A DNA stretch of 36,666 nt from Gammaproteobacteria bacterium (GTDB taxonomy: Bacteria; Pseudomonadota; Gammaproteobacteria; Enterobacterales; Alteromonadaceae). Shown in pieces: positions 28,141 to 36,666 of the stretch. Position numbers and translations under genes: made by a program. The stretch is from assembly GCA_002401725.1 (NCBI GenBank), contig NVTW01000013.1, positions 3,761 through 40,426 of the forward strand, read 5' to 3'. The notes beneath the pieces are model-generated. The model was not told the origin of the DNA. It made no database searches and saw only the letters and a program-made list of their open reading frames with translations. Position 1 is the stretch's first letter; each line of letters begins with the position of its first letter.

Positions 28141-30513
28141 TCAACATTTTCGTGACAACTGTTGTTGCACAGCCATTACCGCAAACAATATTCGTTCTGG
28201 CGTTGCTGGCGTATCAAGTTGCGGGCTAATTTTATAACCACTAATACTCGATATAGCATCACGTAACGCTGACCACACTGACATTGCCAGCATAAATGGC
28301 GGCTCGCCAACGGCTTTTGAGTTATAAATAGTTTGCTCGCGGTTAGGATCATTTTTAAGTAGTTCAATACGAAAATCTGCTGGAATATCCGTAATAGCGG
28401 GAATTTTATAAGTAGCAGGGTTGTTACTTAGCAAACGGCCTTTATCATTCCATAATAATTCTTCGGTAGTTAACCAGCCTAAGCCTTGCACAAAGCCGCC
28501 TTCAATTTGCCCTATATCAATTGCTGGATTAAGTGAAGTACCAACATCTTGTAAAATATCGGTGCGTAATAATTTATATTCTCCGGTTAAGGTATCAATG
28601 ATCACCTCTGATACCGCAGCACCATTAGCAAAATAGAAAAATGGCCGACCTTTTGCGGTAGCACGATCAAAATGAATTTTTGGTGTCTTGTAAAATCCTG
28701 TTGCTGATAAGGAAACACGATTCATATAAGCAAGTTGCACAAACTCAGCAAAAGATAGTTGTTTATCACCAAGCTGTACTTGATTATTGACAAACTTCAC
28801 TTGCTCTGCGGTTATTGAAAAATGATCAACAGCAAAATCAATTAAACGTTTTTTGATGGTTTTAGCAGCATTTTTTGCGGCTTTACCATTTAAATCGGTA
28901 CCTGATGAAGCAGCAGTTGGCGAAGTATTGGGGACTTTATCGGTACGAGTTGCACTCACACCCACAGTATCGCTGCTTACTTGAAATTCTTCGGCAACAA
29001 TTTGCGCAACTTTAGTAAACAACCCTTGTCCCATTTCGGTGCCACCATGATTTAAGTGAATAGTGCCGTCAGTGTATATATGCACCAACGCGCCCGCTTG
29101 GTTTAAATGCTGTACGGTAAACGAAATACCAAATTTTACCGGCGTGAGCGCAAGCCCTTTCTTCAATATCAGGTTGTGTTGATTAAATTCATTAATTTGT
29201 TGGCGACGCTGTTGATAATCAGAGCTTTGTTCAAGCTGATCAATAATTTCAGCTAAATTATTATGTTCAACTTTTTGATGATAATGGGTGGTATTTCGTT
29301 GTTGAGAGCCCTCATTTTCTTTATATAAATTTAATTTACGAATTTCGAGCGGATCTTTACCTAAATAACGAGCGATATCATCCATCGCCATTTCAATAGT
29401 CATCATCCCTTGTGGGCCACCAAAACCGCGATAAGCTGTATGGGAAACCGTATTAGTTTTGCAACGATTACCCGTCACTAGCGCTTGATCAAGATAATAA
29501 GCATTGTCGGAATGAAACATTGCTCTGTCGACAATAGCATCAGATAAATCAGGCGAAAAACCACAATTGCCATTAACAGTAATATTGGCACCTTTAATTA
29601 AACCATTGTTATCAAAACCAATATGATAGTTATTTTCAAAAGGATGGCGTTTGCCGGTCATTTCCATGTCGTCAACGCGTGATAAACGCATTTTTACTGG
29701 TTTATTACAAGTATGAGCAAGCAATGCCGCGATACACGCCCAAGGTGCTGCATTAGTTTCTTTACCACCAAAACCGCCGCCCATTCTGCGAGTATCTACT
29801 ACCACTTTATTTAAGGGGATAGCTAATACTTCCGCTACTAATTTTTGTACTTCACTAGGATGTTGCGAGGAAGAATAAACCAACATGCCACCATCTTCGG
29901 TAGGTTCAACGCTAGACACTTGCCCTTCTAAATAAAAATGCTCTTGTCCACCAAGACTGATTTCGCCTTGCAATTGATGTGATGCATTATCAATAGCACT
30001 TTTCGCATCACCACGTTGCATGCTAAAAGGTGGGCGAACAAAATTTTGCTGTGCTAACGCCTCTTTTACCGTTAACACCGGTGTTAATTCTTGATATTCA
30101 ATTTTAGCGAGTTGTATAGCTTTTTTCGCTAAGTCATAGCTAGTTGCTGCCACCGCGAATATTGGTTGGCCAACATATTCAACCACGCCTTGTTCACCAA
30201 TAGGAGCAAGTACGGGATCACCTTTAAATACGGGGCCAATATCAATCTGCCCCGGTACATCATTTACCGTAATAACAGCAACCACACCTTTTGCCGCTCT
30301 TACTGCTGATAAGTCAATAGCCGTGATTTTAGCATGCGCATAAGTACTTTTACCCACTGCCGCATGCAGTTGACCTTGCAATTCATTACGATCATCAATA
30401 TAAATAGCTGAACCACTAACATGCTGTGCGGCACTTTCGTGTTTTTTATTGGCACCGACAGCATTTAAGTTATGGGAATTTTTCTGCTTAACCACATCAA
30501 TTAAATTACGCAT
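28141..30513 (-). CDS. xdhB: Xanthine dehydrogenase, molybdopterin-binding (large) subunit
   Basis: GGFGGKETNAAPWA, AYRGFGGPQGM, GGTEMGQGLFTK, KAVGEPPFML; start at ATG 30513 more plausible than 30534. Confidence 0.96.
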   Translation of the reverse strand: MRNLIDVVKQKNSHNLNAVGANKKHESAAQHVSGSAIYIDDRNELQGQLHAAVGKSTYAHAKITAIDLSAVRAAKGVVAVITVNDVPGQIDIGPVFKGDPVLAPIGEQGVVEYVGQPIFAVAATSYDLAKKAIQLAKIEYQELTPVLTVKEALAQQNFVRPPFSMQRGDAKSAIDNASHQLQGEISLGGQEHFYLEGQVSSVEPTEDGGMLVYSSSQHPSEVQKLVAEVLAIPLNKVVVDTRRMGGGFGGKETNAAPWACIAALLAHTCNKPVKMRLSRVDDMEMTGKRHPFENNYHIGFDNNGLIKGANITVNGNCGFSPDLSDAIVDRAMFHSDNAYYLDQALVTGNRCKTNTVSHTAYRGFGGPQGMMTIEMAMDDIARYLGKDPLEIRKLNLYKENEGSQQRNTTHYHQKVEHNNLAEIIDQLEQSSDYQQRRQQINEFNQHNLILKKGLALTPVKFGISFTVQHLNQAGALVHIYTDGTIHLNHGGTEMGQGLFTKVAQIVAEEFQVSSDTVGVSATRTDKVPNTSPTAASSGTDLNGKAAKNAAKTIKKRLIDFAVDHFSITAEQVKFVNNQVQLGDKQLSFAEFVQLAYMNRVSLSATGFYKTPKIHFDRATAKGRPFFYFANGAAVSEVIIDTLTGEYKLLRTDILQDVGTSLNPAIDIGQIEGGFVQGLGWLTTEELLWNDKGRLLSNNPATYKIPAITDIPADFRIELLKNDPNREQTIYNSKAVGEPPFMLAMSVWSALRDAISSISGYKISPQLDTPATPERILFAVMAVQQQLSRKC

Positions 30514-32080
30514 GATCAACCACCTGTGTGGCAATTATTTGCTGCTTGTTGAGAACTAGCGAGTCATTATTCAACTCAATAAAACATTTTTGTAAGAGAT
30601 TTTGCGCCACCATCATGCGATATTCACTGGAAGCACGTACATCTGACATCGGTTGAAAATCTTGGTGTAGCACCTGTTTAGCCGCATCTATTGTGCTTTG
30701 TTGCCACACTTTACCTTGTAATGCCTGCTCGCACAGTAACGCACGTTTGGGTATCTCCGCCATGCCACCAAAAGCAATTTTTATACTTTTAACTTGCTGC
30801 TTGTTATTAGCGCTACCATCAACATTTTTTATTTGAGGTGATAGCTCAATACAAAGTGCCGCTAACACCGCTGAAATATCATCATCTAAACGTTTTGATA
30901 TTTTATACACTTTAAGTTGTTGGTTTTCATTAAGCTTAGGAATAGTAATGTTTCTAATAAATTCAGACTCAGCTAAATCGGTAACTTTGTAATCTTTAAA
31001 ATAATCTTCAACAGCAATTTTGCGTTTACTTTGCCCTTTTTGCAGAGTAAGCGATGCCGATAACGCAATTAACGCCGGTGGCATATCACCAATAGGGGAA
31101 GCATTACCAACATTACCGCCAAGCGTACCTAAATTTCGAATTTGCATGGAACCAATACGCGCGATCATTGTTGCTAATTCAGGAAAGGGTTTTGCTAATA
31201 AATAAGTGAATTTACTATAAGGTACGGCTGCACCGATAACTAATTGTTCTTTCGACTGCGATAGTTGATTAAGCTCAGCAACATTGCCTAAATACACTAA
31301 CTGTGCAATTGATTTTGCTTGCTGAGTTACCGATAACGCTAAATCTGTACCACCAGCAACCAGTGTTGCCTGTGGATGTTCAATCAGTAATTGAGCTAAC
31401 TCATCAGCACTTTTTGGAGCAAAATATTGATTATTATCCGTAGTAACTTTAATGCTTGCAGTTAAGTTAATCGTTTGTAATGCGGCTATAGTTTGTTGCT
31501 CATTTTTAGTAAAATCATCTATTTCATCACAATTAGTTATTTCCATTGCGGCAGCAACAATGCTTTTGTAACCAGTGCAGCGACATAAATTTCCTGCGAG
31601 TGCATGCGCTACTTCTTGTTTACTAACATCTTGATTTTTTTTAGAATTTTGTTGTTCTTTCTGTTTAGCTTTTTGTTTAAGCAAGGCAAAGCTCGACATC
31701 ACAAAGCCAGGAGTACAAAATCCACATTGTGAGGCATGATTATCAACAAAAGCTTGCTGTACTTGATGTAATTTATTATTTATTGAATTAGCCGGTTTTA
31801 AGTGTTCAATCGTAATTAATTGCTTGCCATGCAAGCTACCGATAAAGCTAATACAAGCATTTACCGATTTATAATTAAGCGACTTCGAATTAAGCGATGA
31901 ATTTCCTGATAACTCAGCGATAACCACAGTACAAGCGCCACAATCACCCGAAGCACAACCTTCTTTACTACCCGATTGATAACGAATTTCACGTAAATAT
32001 TGTAAAACAGTTAAATTGGGATCAAACTTTTCTAAGGAGATCTCTTCGTTATTAAGCAAAAACTGAATAGCCTGAGACAT
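30506..32080 (-). CDS. xdhA: Xanthine dehydrogenase, FeS/FAD (small) subunit
   Basis: GSKEGCASGDCGACTVV, SQCGFCTPGFVMS, GNLCRCTGYKSI, GGNVGNASPIGD. Confidence 0.96.
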   Translation of the reverse strand: MSQAIQFLLNNEEISLEKFDPNLTVLQYLREIRYQSGSKEGCASGDCGACTVVIAELSGNSSLNSKSLNYKSVNACISFIGSLHGKQLITIEHLKPANSINNKLHQVQQAFVDNHASQCGFCTPGFVMSSFALLKQKAKQKEQQNSKKNQDVSKQEVAHALAGNLCRCTGYKSIVAAAMEITNCDEIDDFTKNEQQTIAALQTINLTASIKVTTDNNQYFAPKSADELAQLLIEHPQATLVAGGTDLALSVTQQAKSIAQLVYLGNVAELNQLSQSKEQLVIGAAVPYSKFTYLLAKPFPELATMIARIGSMQIRNLGTLGGNVGNASPIGDMPPALIALSASLTLQKGQSKRKIAVEDYFKDYKVTDLAESEFIRNITIPKLNENQQLKVYKISKRLDDDISAVLAALCIELSPQIKNVDGSANNKQQVKSIKIAFGGMAEIPKRALLCEQALQGKVWQQSTIDAAKQVLHQDFQPMSDVRASSEYRMMVAQNLLQKCFIELNNDSLVLNKQQIIATQVVDHA

Positions 32081-32176
32081 GTTTTATTCCGTGAAATTAA
32101 GTTGCATTGTTAAATTTAGTTGCACTGTTAAATATAGAGTACTTTTATAATAATGAGCTATAAGATAATAAAAACC

Positions 32177-32190
32177 TGACACAAGTGTCA
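32177..32190. promoter_or_regulatory. Candidate operator of the purine operon
   Basis: Perfect palindrome TGACAC-AA-GTGTCA, 97 bp upstream of xdhA ATG; same architecture as the RutR-like sites but altered inner bases. Confidence 0.65.
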
Positions 32191-32201
32191 AGTAAATTTT
32201 T

Positions 32202-32235
32202 AATTAAAAAAAGGCTATTCATCAGAATAGCCTTT
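32202..32235 (-). terminator. Intrinsic terminator of ggt
   Basis: On minus strand: AAAGGCTATTC-tgat-GAATAGCCTTTTTTTAATTA; 11 bp stem plus U-tract. Confidence 0.85.
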
Positions 32236-32280
32236 AAAAATCGATTTTTGTTTGTTTTTTTCGCTAGTATCTTCAGTAAA

Positions 32281-33957
32281 CTACTTAAACAAGTTTGGTT
32301 TAGCCGCTCTTAATACTATCGCTTTTCCTCGTCCACTTGCTTCAGAACCAGCTTCTAACTTGCCATTGCGATTAACAATAACATGCATGTCACCAAAACG
32401 ACGATTATCCAAAACATAGCCCATAGCAGTTAATTGTTTTTTCACTTCAGTGCGTAAACCATTATGATGGCGAATAACATTTTTAGGCCAAAGTTGATGA
32501 TGAAAACGAGTGGCATTTACTGCTTGTACAGCGGTCATATTAAATTCAGTGACATTTAAAATAGACTCATACACTGAACTGATAATCGTAGTACCACCGG
32601 GCGAACCAGTAACCATAAATACTTTATTATCTTTTAAGACAATAGTTGGAGTCATTGATGATAACATCCGTTTCTGCGGTTGAATTTCATTCGCTTTACC
32701 GCCCAAAGCACCAAAGACATTAGCCACACCGGGCTTAGCACTAAAATCGTCCATTTCATTATTTAAAATAAAACCAGCGCCCGTTACCACCATGCCGCTA
32801 CCAAAACCTAAATTCAGTGTCGTGGTGTTTGAAACCGCATTACCCCATTTATCCATCACTGAAAAATGCGTAGTTTGCTCGCTTTCAACAATACCCGGTT
32901 TAATTTTTTCTGTGGTCGATATTTTAGTTAAGCTAATGCCTTTAGCACGCTGTTTTAAATACTGATCAGAAATAAGCTCAGCTTGTGGCACGTTAACAAA
33001 ATCAGGATCACCTAAAAAATTGGCTCTGTCAGCAAATACCCGCTTACCTATTTCAGCCAATAAATGAATATAGGGTGCTGAATTATGCTCTAAATGCTGA
33101 TCTGGTTTTTTCATTTCGTACATTTTGAGCCATTGAATAATAGCTATGCCGCCAGAACTCGGTGGTGGCGATGTTACTACTTGGTAACCATTCCAATCAG
33201 CCATAACCGGCGTTCTTGATTTGGCCTGATAAGCCGCTAAATCTTTTGTTGAAATTAAACCGCCATGCTTTTTCATAAAGTCGCTAATTAGCGTTGCAGT
33301 TTTTCCTTGATAAAAACCTTTTTCGCCTTGATCGCGAATACGGATCAGCGTTTGTGCTAACTCTGGTTGCTTAAATAAGGTATTAGTTTGTGCTTGTGAA
33401 AAGTGATCTGCAAAATTAACGTGTAAATTTTTACGCTTTATTTTTTTAAGATAATAATTAACGAAATGCCCTAGTTTTTCTGGTACAACAAAACCTTCAT
33501 TCGCTAAATTCACCGCTGGTTGTACTAAAGTTTTCCATGGTAAAGAACCATATTTTTGATGAACTAACCACATTCCTGATACTGTACCCGGTACACCAGA
33601 GGAAAAAATGCCATATAAAGATTTACCCGCAATAACATTACCCTGTTCATCTAAATACATATCTCGGTGAGCGGTTAAAGGTGCTTTTTCACGATAATCA
33701 ATAAAATCATTTTTACCGTCTTTATGCACTAACATAAAACCACCACCACCTAAGTTGCCTGCTTCAGGCAAAGTAACCGCTAATACAAATTGTGCCGTAA
33801 TTGCTGCATCTATTGCATTACCACCTTGTTTGAGTATTTTCGCCGCAGCATCCGCACTAAAACTATCTGGCATGGCAACCGCGCCTTGATTATTGCCAGC
33901 ATAAACAAATTGAACAAACAGCATACAGAAAGCTGCAATATATAGTTTCATTTTCAT
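32281..33957 (-). CDS. ggt: Gamma-glutamyltransferase (periplasmic)
   Basis: Signal peptide; GNLGGGGFMLVH; catalytic Thr region QTTHFSVMDKWGNAVSNTTTLN; SSMTPTIVL, TGSPGGTTI. Confidence 0.94.
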   Translation of the reverse strand: MKMKLYIAAFCMLFVQFVYAGNNQGAVAMPDSFSADAAAKILKQGGNAIDAAITAQFVLAVTLPEAGNLGGGGFMLVHKDGKNDFIDYREKAPLTAHRDMYLDEQGNVIAGKSLYGIFSSGVPGTVSGMWLVHQKYGSLPWKTLVQPAVNLANEGFVVPEKLGHFVNYYLKKIKRKNLHVNFADHFSQAQTNTLFKQPELAQTLIRIRDQGEKGFYQGKTATLISDFMKKHGGLISTKDLAAYQAKSRTPVMADWNGYQVVTSPPPSSGGIAIIQWLKMYEMKKPDQHLEHNSAPYIHLLAEIGKRVFADRANFLGDPDFVNVPQAELISDQYLKQRAKGISLTKISTTEKIKPGIVESEQTTHFSVMDKWGNAVSNTTTLNLGFGSGMVVTGAGFILNNEMDDFSAKPGVANVFGALGGKANEIQPQKRMLSSMTPTIVLKDNKVFMVTGSPGGTTIISSVYESILNVTEFNMTAVQAVNATRFHHQLWPKNVIRHHNGLRTEVKKQLTAMGYVLDNRRFGDMHVIVNRNGKLEAGSEASGRGKAIVLRAAKPNLFK

Positions 33958-34162
33958 AATTCACCAATTTTGATTGTTAGAAAATAATTTACCACAAAAA
34001 TAATATATCTAGTGAATTATTAATGCTGTTTTTTGGATATTTAATAAACTTAAATAAATTTTTAGCACATTTTATATTTTTAACTATGATTAATACCAAG
34101 CATTCATTAGAAAGAACTAAACTACCCCGTATTAACCAAAGTTACAATAAAAGGAAGAAGAT

Positions 34163-35683
34163 ATGATTTATGCAGCGCCCGGCACAGAAGGTGCCATCGT
34201 TAATTTTAAAACACGCTATCAAAATTACATTGGTGGCCAATGGGTTGAACCTCAACAAGGTCGTTATTTTGAAAATATTAGTCCAACCACCGGCAAGGTT
34301 ATTTGTGAAATCCCACGTTCATGTGCGTTAGATATTGAACTAGCTTTAGATGCAGCCCATAAAGTAAAAGACGTATGGGGAACAACGTCGGTAACTGAAC
34401 GTTCAAATACTTTACTGAAAATAGCCGATAGAATTGAACAAAATTTAGAAATGTTAGCGGTTGCTGAAACTTGGGATAATGGTAAAGCAGTACGCGAAAC
34501 ATTAGCCGCCGATATTCCGCTTGCAGTTGATCATTTCCGTTATTTCGCTGGTTGTTTACGCGCTCAAGAAGGTTCATTGGGTGAAATTGACGAAAATACT
34601 ATTGCTTATCATTTCCATGAACCGTTAGGCGTTGTCGGACAAATCATTCCGTGGAACTTCCCTATTCTAATGGCCGCATGGAAATTAGCGCCCGCATTAG
34701 CGGCGGGTAATTGCATTATTTTAAAACCAGCCGAGCAAACACCCGCCTCTATTTTAGTGTTAATGGAGTTAATTGAAGATTTACTGCCTGCAGGTGTTTT
34801 AAATATTGTTAATGGTTTTGGTAAAGAAGCCGGTGAAGCATTAGCCACCAGTAAACGTATTGCAAAAATAGCCTTTACGGGCTCAACACCTGTTGGCTCA
34901 CACATTTTAAAATGTGCTGCTGATAATATTATTCCGTCGACAGTAGAACTAGGCGGAAAATCACCTAATATATTTTTTAACGATGTGATGGATTTTGAAG
35001 ATTCATTTTTAAGCAAAGCGATTGAAGGTGCGGTACTTGCCTATTTTAATCAAGGTGAAGTATGTACTTGTCCATCACGTTTATTAGTACAAGAAGATAT
35101 TTACGATAAATTTGTTGAAAAAGTGATTGAACGTTCATTACAAATTAAACGTGGTAATCCGCTCGATACTGAAACTATGGTTGGTGCTCAAGCTTCACAG
35201 CAACAATTTAATAAAATTCTAAAATATATTGAAATTGGCAAAAAAGAAGGCGCTGAAGTATTAATTGGCGGCGAAGTTGCAAAAATTGACGGTCCATTTG
35301 AAGGGGGTTATTACATTCAACCAACCTTATTAAAAGGTACTAATGATATGCGCGTATTCCAAGAAGAAATTTTTGGTCCGGTAATATCAATGTGTACATT
35401 TAAAGATGAAGCACAAGCACTTGAAATTGCCAACAGTTCTGAATTTGGCTTAGGGGCTGGTGTGTGGACAAGAGATATGAATAAAGCCTATCGCATGGGA
35501 CGTAAAATACAGGCTGGTAGAGTATGGACAAATTGCTATCACCTTTACCCTGCTCATGCCGCTTTTGGTGGTTATAAAAAATCAGGTGTTGGTAGAGAAA
35601 CCCATAAAATGGCATTAGAGCATTACCAACAAACTAAAAACATGTTGGTAAGTTATGATCCTAACCCGCTTGGATTTTTCTAG
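34163..35683 (+). CDS. NAD(P)-dependent aldehyde dehydrogenase (AldB/ExaC-like)
   Basis: 506 aa; [56 protein letters not shown]. Confidence 0.93.
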   Translation: MIYAAPGTEGAIVNFKTRYQNYIGGQWVEPQQGRYFENISPTTGKVICEIPRSCALDIELALDAAHKVKDVWGTTSVTERSNTLLKIADRIEQNLEMLAVAETWDNGKAVRETLAADIPLAVDHFRYFAGCLRAQEGSLGEIDENTIAYHFHEPLGVVGQIIPWNFPILMAAWKLAPALAAGNCIILKPAEQTPASILVLMELIEDLLPAGVLNIVNGFGKEAGEALATSKRIAKIAFTGSTPVGSHILKCAADNIIPSTVELGGKSPNIFFNDVMDFEDSFLSKAIEGAVLAYFNQGEVCTCPSRLLVQEDIYDKFVEKVIERSLQIKRGNPLDTETMVGAQASQQQFNKILKYIEIGKKEGAEVLIGGEVAKIDGPFEGGYYIQPTLLKGTNDMRVFQEEIFGPVISMCTFKDEAQALEIANSSEFGLGAGVWTRDMNKAYRMGRKIQAGRVWTNCYHLYPAHAAFGGYKKSGVGRETHKMALEHYQQTKNMLVSYDPNPLGFF

Positions 35684-35730
35684 TAAAAAAAAGTAAAGAG
35701 TAAAATAACAAAGCAGTAACAATAAACATC

Positions 35731-35905
35731 AGGCCTATGCACTTGGCTCAGGAACGTCATTCCCGCAGTCTTTTAAGCGGACGCTGCAGAATATGGATGC
35801 AGCTTACTTAGAAGACAATGCATGGAGCATATGATCCTGGATCTACAGCAAAAAATGTGAAGATGACGATTATAATAAATATCTGAGTTATCTGCATAGG
35901 CATGT
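35731..35905 (+). repeat. MITE-like palindromic element, copy C, with nested insert
   Basis: GGCCTATGC...GCATAGGC termini; shares CAGGAACGTCATTCCCGCAGTCTTTTAAGCGG and GAAGATGACGATTATAATAAATATCTGAGTTATCTGCATAGGCATG with copies A/B; about 60 bp insert at about 35780-35841. Confidence 0.75.
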
Positions 35906-35908
35906 AAA

Positions 35909-36666
35909 TTAATTAATACTTTGTAGTATTTGCCCACATAACCACGCCATGTAGGTACCTAAAGTGTAACCTAATACAGCGAGTAACACGCCCACTGGTG
36001 CTAAACTTGGATGAAATGCCGCAGCAACAACTGGAGCCGAAGCCGCGCCACCAACATTGGCTTGCGAACCAACCGCCATATAAAACAGTGGTGCTTTGAT
36101 CAATTTAGCGACAGTTAGCATTAACGCCGCGTGAATTAGCATCCATATTAAACCGATGACAAAATAAATAGAGCCATCGATAATCAGCGTGATGTCCATG
36201 TGCATACCGATAGTAGCGATTAAAACATATAAAAAAGCTGAGCCTATTTTAGATGCCCCAACGCCTTCTAATTCTCGCATGCGGGTAAAAGAAAATAATA
36301 TTCCTACGGTAGTAGCGAAAACTATCATCCAGAAAAATTTACTATGGAAACTAAAACGCTCTAAGGCAGGGTAATTTTCAACAAAAAATGGCGTAACAAT
36401 GTCAGCAAATAAATGGGCAAAGCCAGTAACGCCAAAACCAACCGCTAAAATTAGCATTAAGTCAGTTAACGTTGGAATACGTTCATGCTTGGCGCGAAAG
36501 CTTTCAATTTTATCTTTTAATTCAGTAATGGCAGATACATCGGCGCCTGATTTCTTATCAATCGCATCAGCTTTAGATGCCATAATTAACAATACTGCCA
36601 TCCAAAGATTGGCAACAATTACGTCAACAGTGATCATTGCTGAAAATATTTTATCACCAACCCCAT
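35909..36666 (-). CDS. DUF819-like multi-TM membrane protein, 5' truncated by window edge
   Basis: Reading frame stays open through 36666 (upstream residues GVGDKIFSA before the ORF-call Met at 36637); GSQANVGGAASAPVVAAAFHPSLAPVGVLLAVLGYTLGTY typical of the family. Confidence 0.8.
   Translation of the reverse strand, partial: GVGDKIFSAMITVDVIVANLWMAVLLIMASKADAIDKKSGADVSAITELKDKIESFRAKHERIPTLTDLMLILAVGFGVTGFAHLFADIVTPFFVENYPALERFSFHSKFFWMIVFATTVGILFSFTRMRELEGVGASKIGSAFLYVLIATIGMHMDITLIIDGSIYFVIGLIWMLIHAALMLTVAKLIKAPLFYMAVGSQANVGGAASAPVVAAAFHPSLAPVGVLLAVLGYTLGTYMAWLCGQILQSIN

Noticed and set aside
28176-28367. 63 aa ORF within xdhB in another frame
   Set aside because: Out-of-frame overlap with the conserved xanthine dehydrogenase C-terminus.
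34609-35016. 135 aa minus-strand ORF inside the aldehyde dehydrogenase gene
   Set aside because: Antisense shadow of a conserved ALDH coding region.
34163-35683. Aldehyde dehydrogenase as malonate-semialdehyde dehydrogenase completing pyrimidine degradation
   Set aside because: Sequence looks AldB/ExaC-like, lies beyond ggt and the purine operon on the opposite strand, and has no RutR-like site seen upstream; linkage not supported.

Overview
This AT-rich window resembles a marine gammaproteobacterium (Colwelliaceae-like; inferred from protein character, not searched). It is mostly a two-part nucleobase catabolism island, almost all on the minus strand. (1) Pyrimidine/F420 module, about 1.6-16.9 kb: thymidine phosphorylase, cytidine deaminase, a divergent RutR-like TetR regulator, a nitrilase-type beta-ureidopropionase, an NCS1 permease, a dihydropyrimidinase, and a tightly coupled 8-gene operon. 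That operon encodes the unfused coenzyme F420 biosynthesis set (CofG, CofH, CofD, CofC, CofE), an NADPH:F420 oxidoreductase (NpdG), a luciferase-like F420-type oxidoreductase and an M20-type N-carbamoyl-amino-acid hydrolase. No dihydropyrimidine dehydrogenase (PreTA) and no Rut genes are visible. The leading hypothesis is therefore a reductive pyrimidine degradation route whose first step is F420H2-dependent. (2) Purine module, about 18.8-32.1 kb: xanthine dehydrogenase (XdhABC), guanine deaminase, adenosine deaminase, membrane/cytochrome-c urate oxidase (PuuD type), HIU hydrolase, OHCU decarboxylase, allantoinase, allantoicase, ureidoglycolate lyase and a second RutR-family TetR. RutR-like palindromes (TGACCA-NN-TGGTCA and variants) lie 66-103 bp upstream of three pyrimidine/F420 transcription units. 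A different palindrome (TGACAC-NN-GTGTCA) lies upstream of xdhA. Flanking genes are fabA (with a FabR-like site), rmf, ggt, an aldehyde dehydrogenase and a truncated DUF819-like membrane protein. MITE-like palindromic repeats occupy several intergenic junctions, and one supplies the 3' end of an XRE-regulator ORF. No tRNA, rRNA or CRISPR array was seen.
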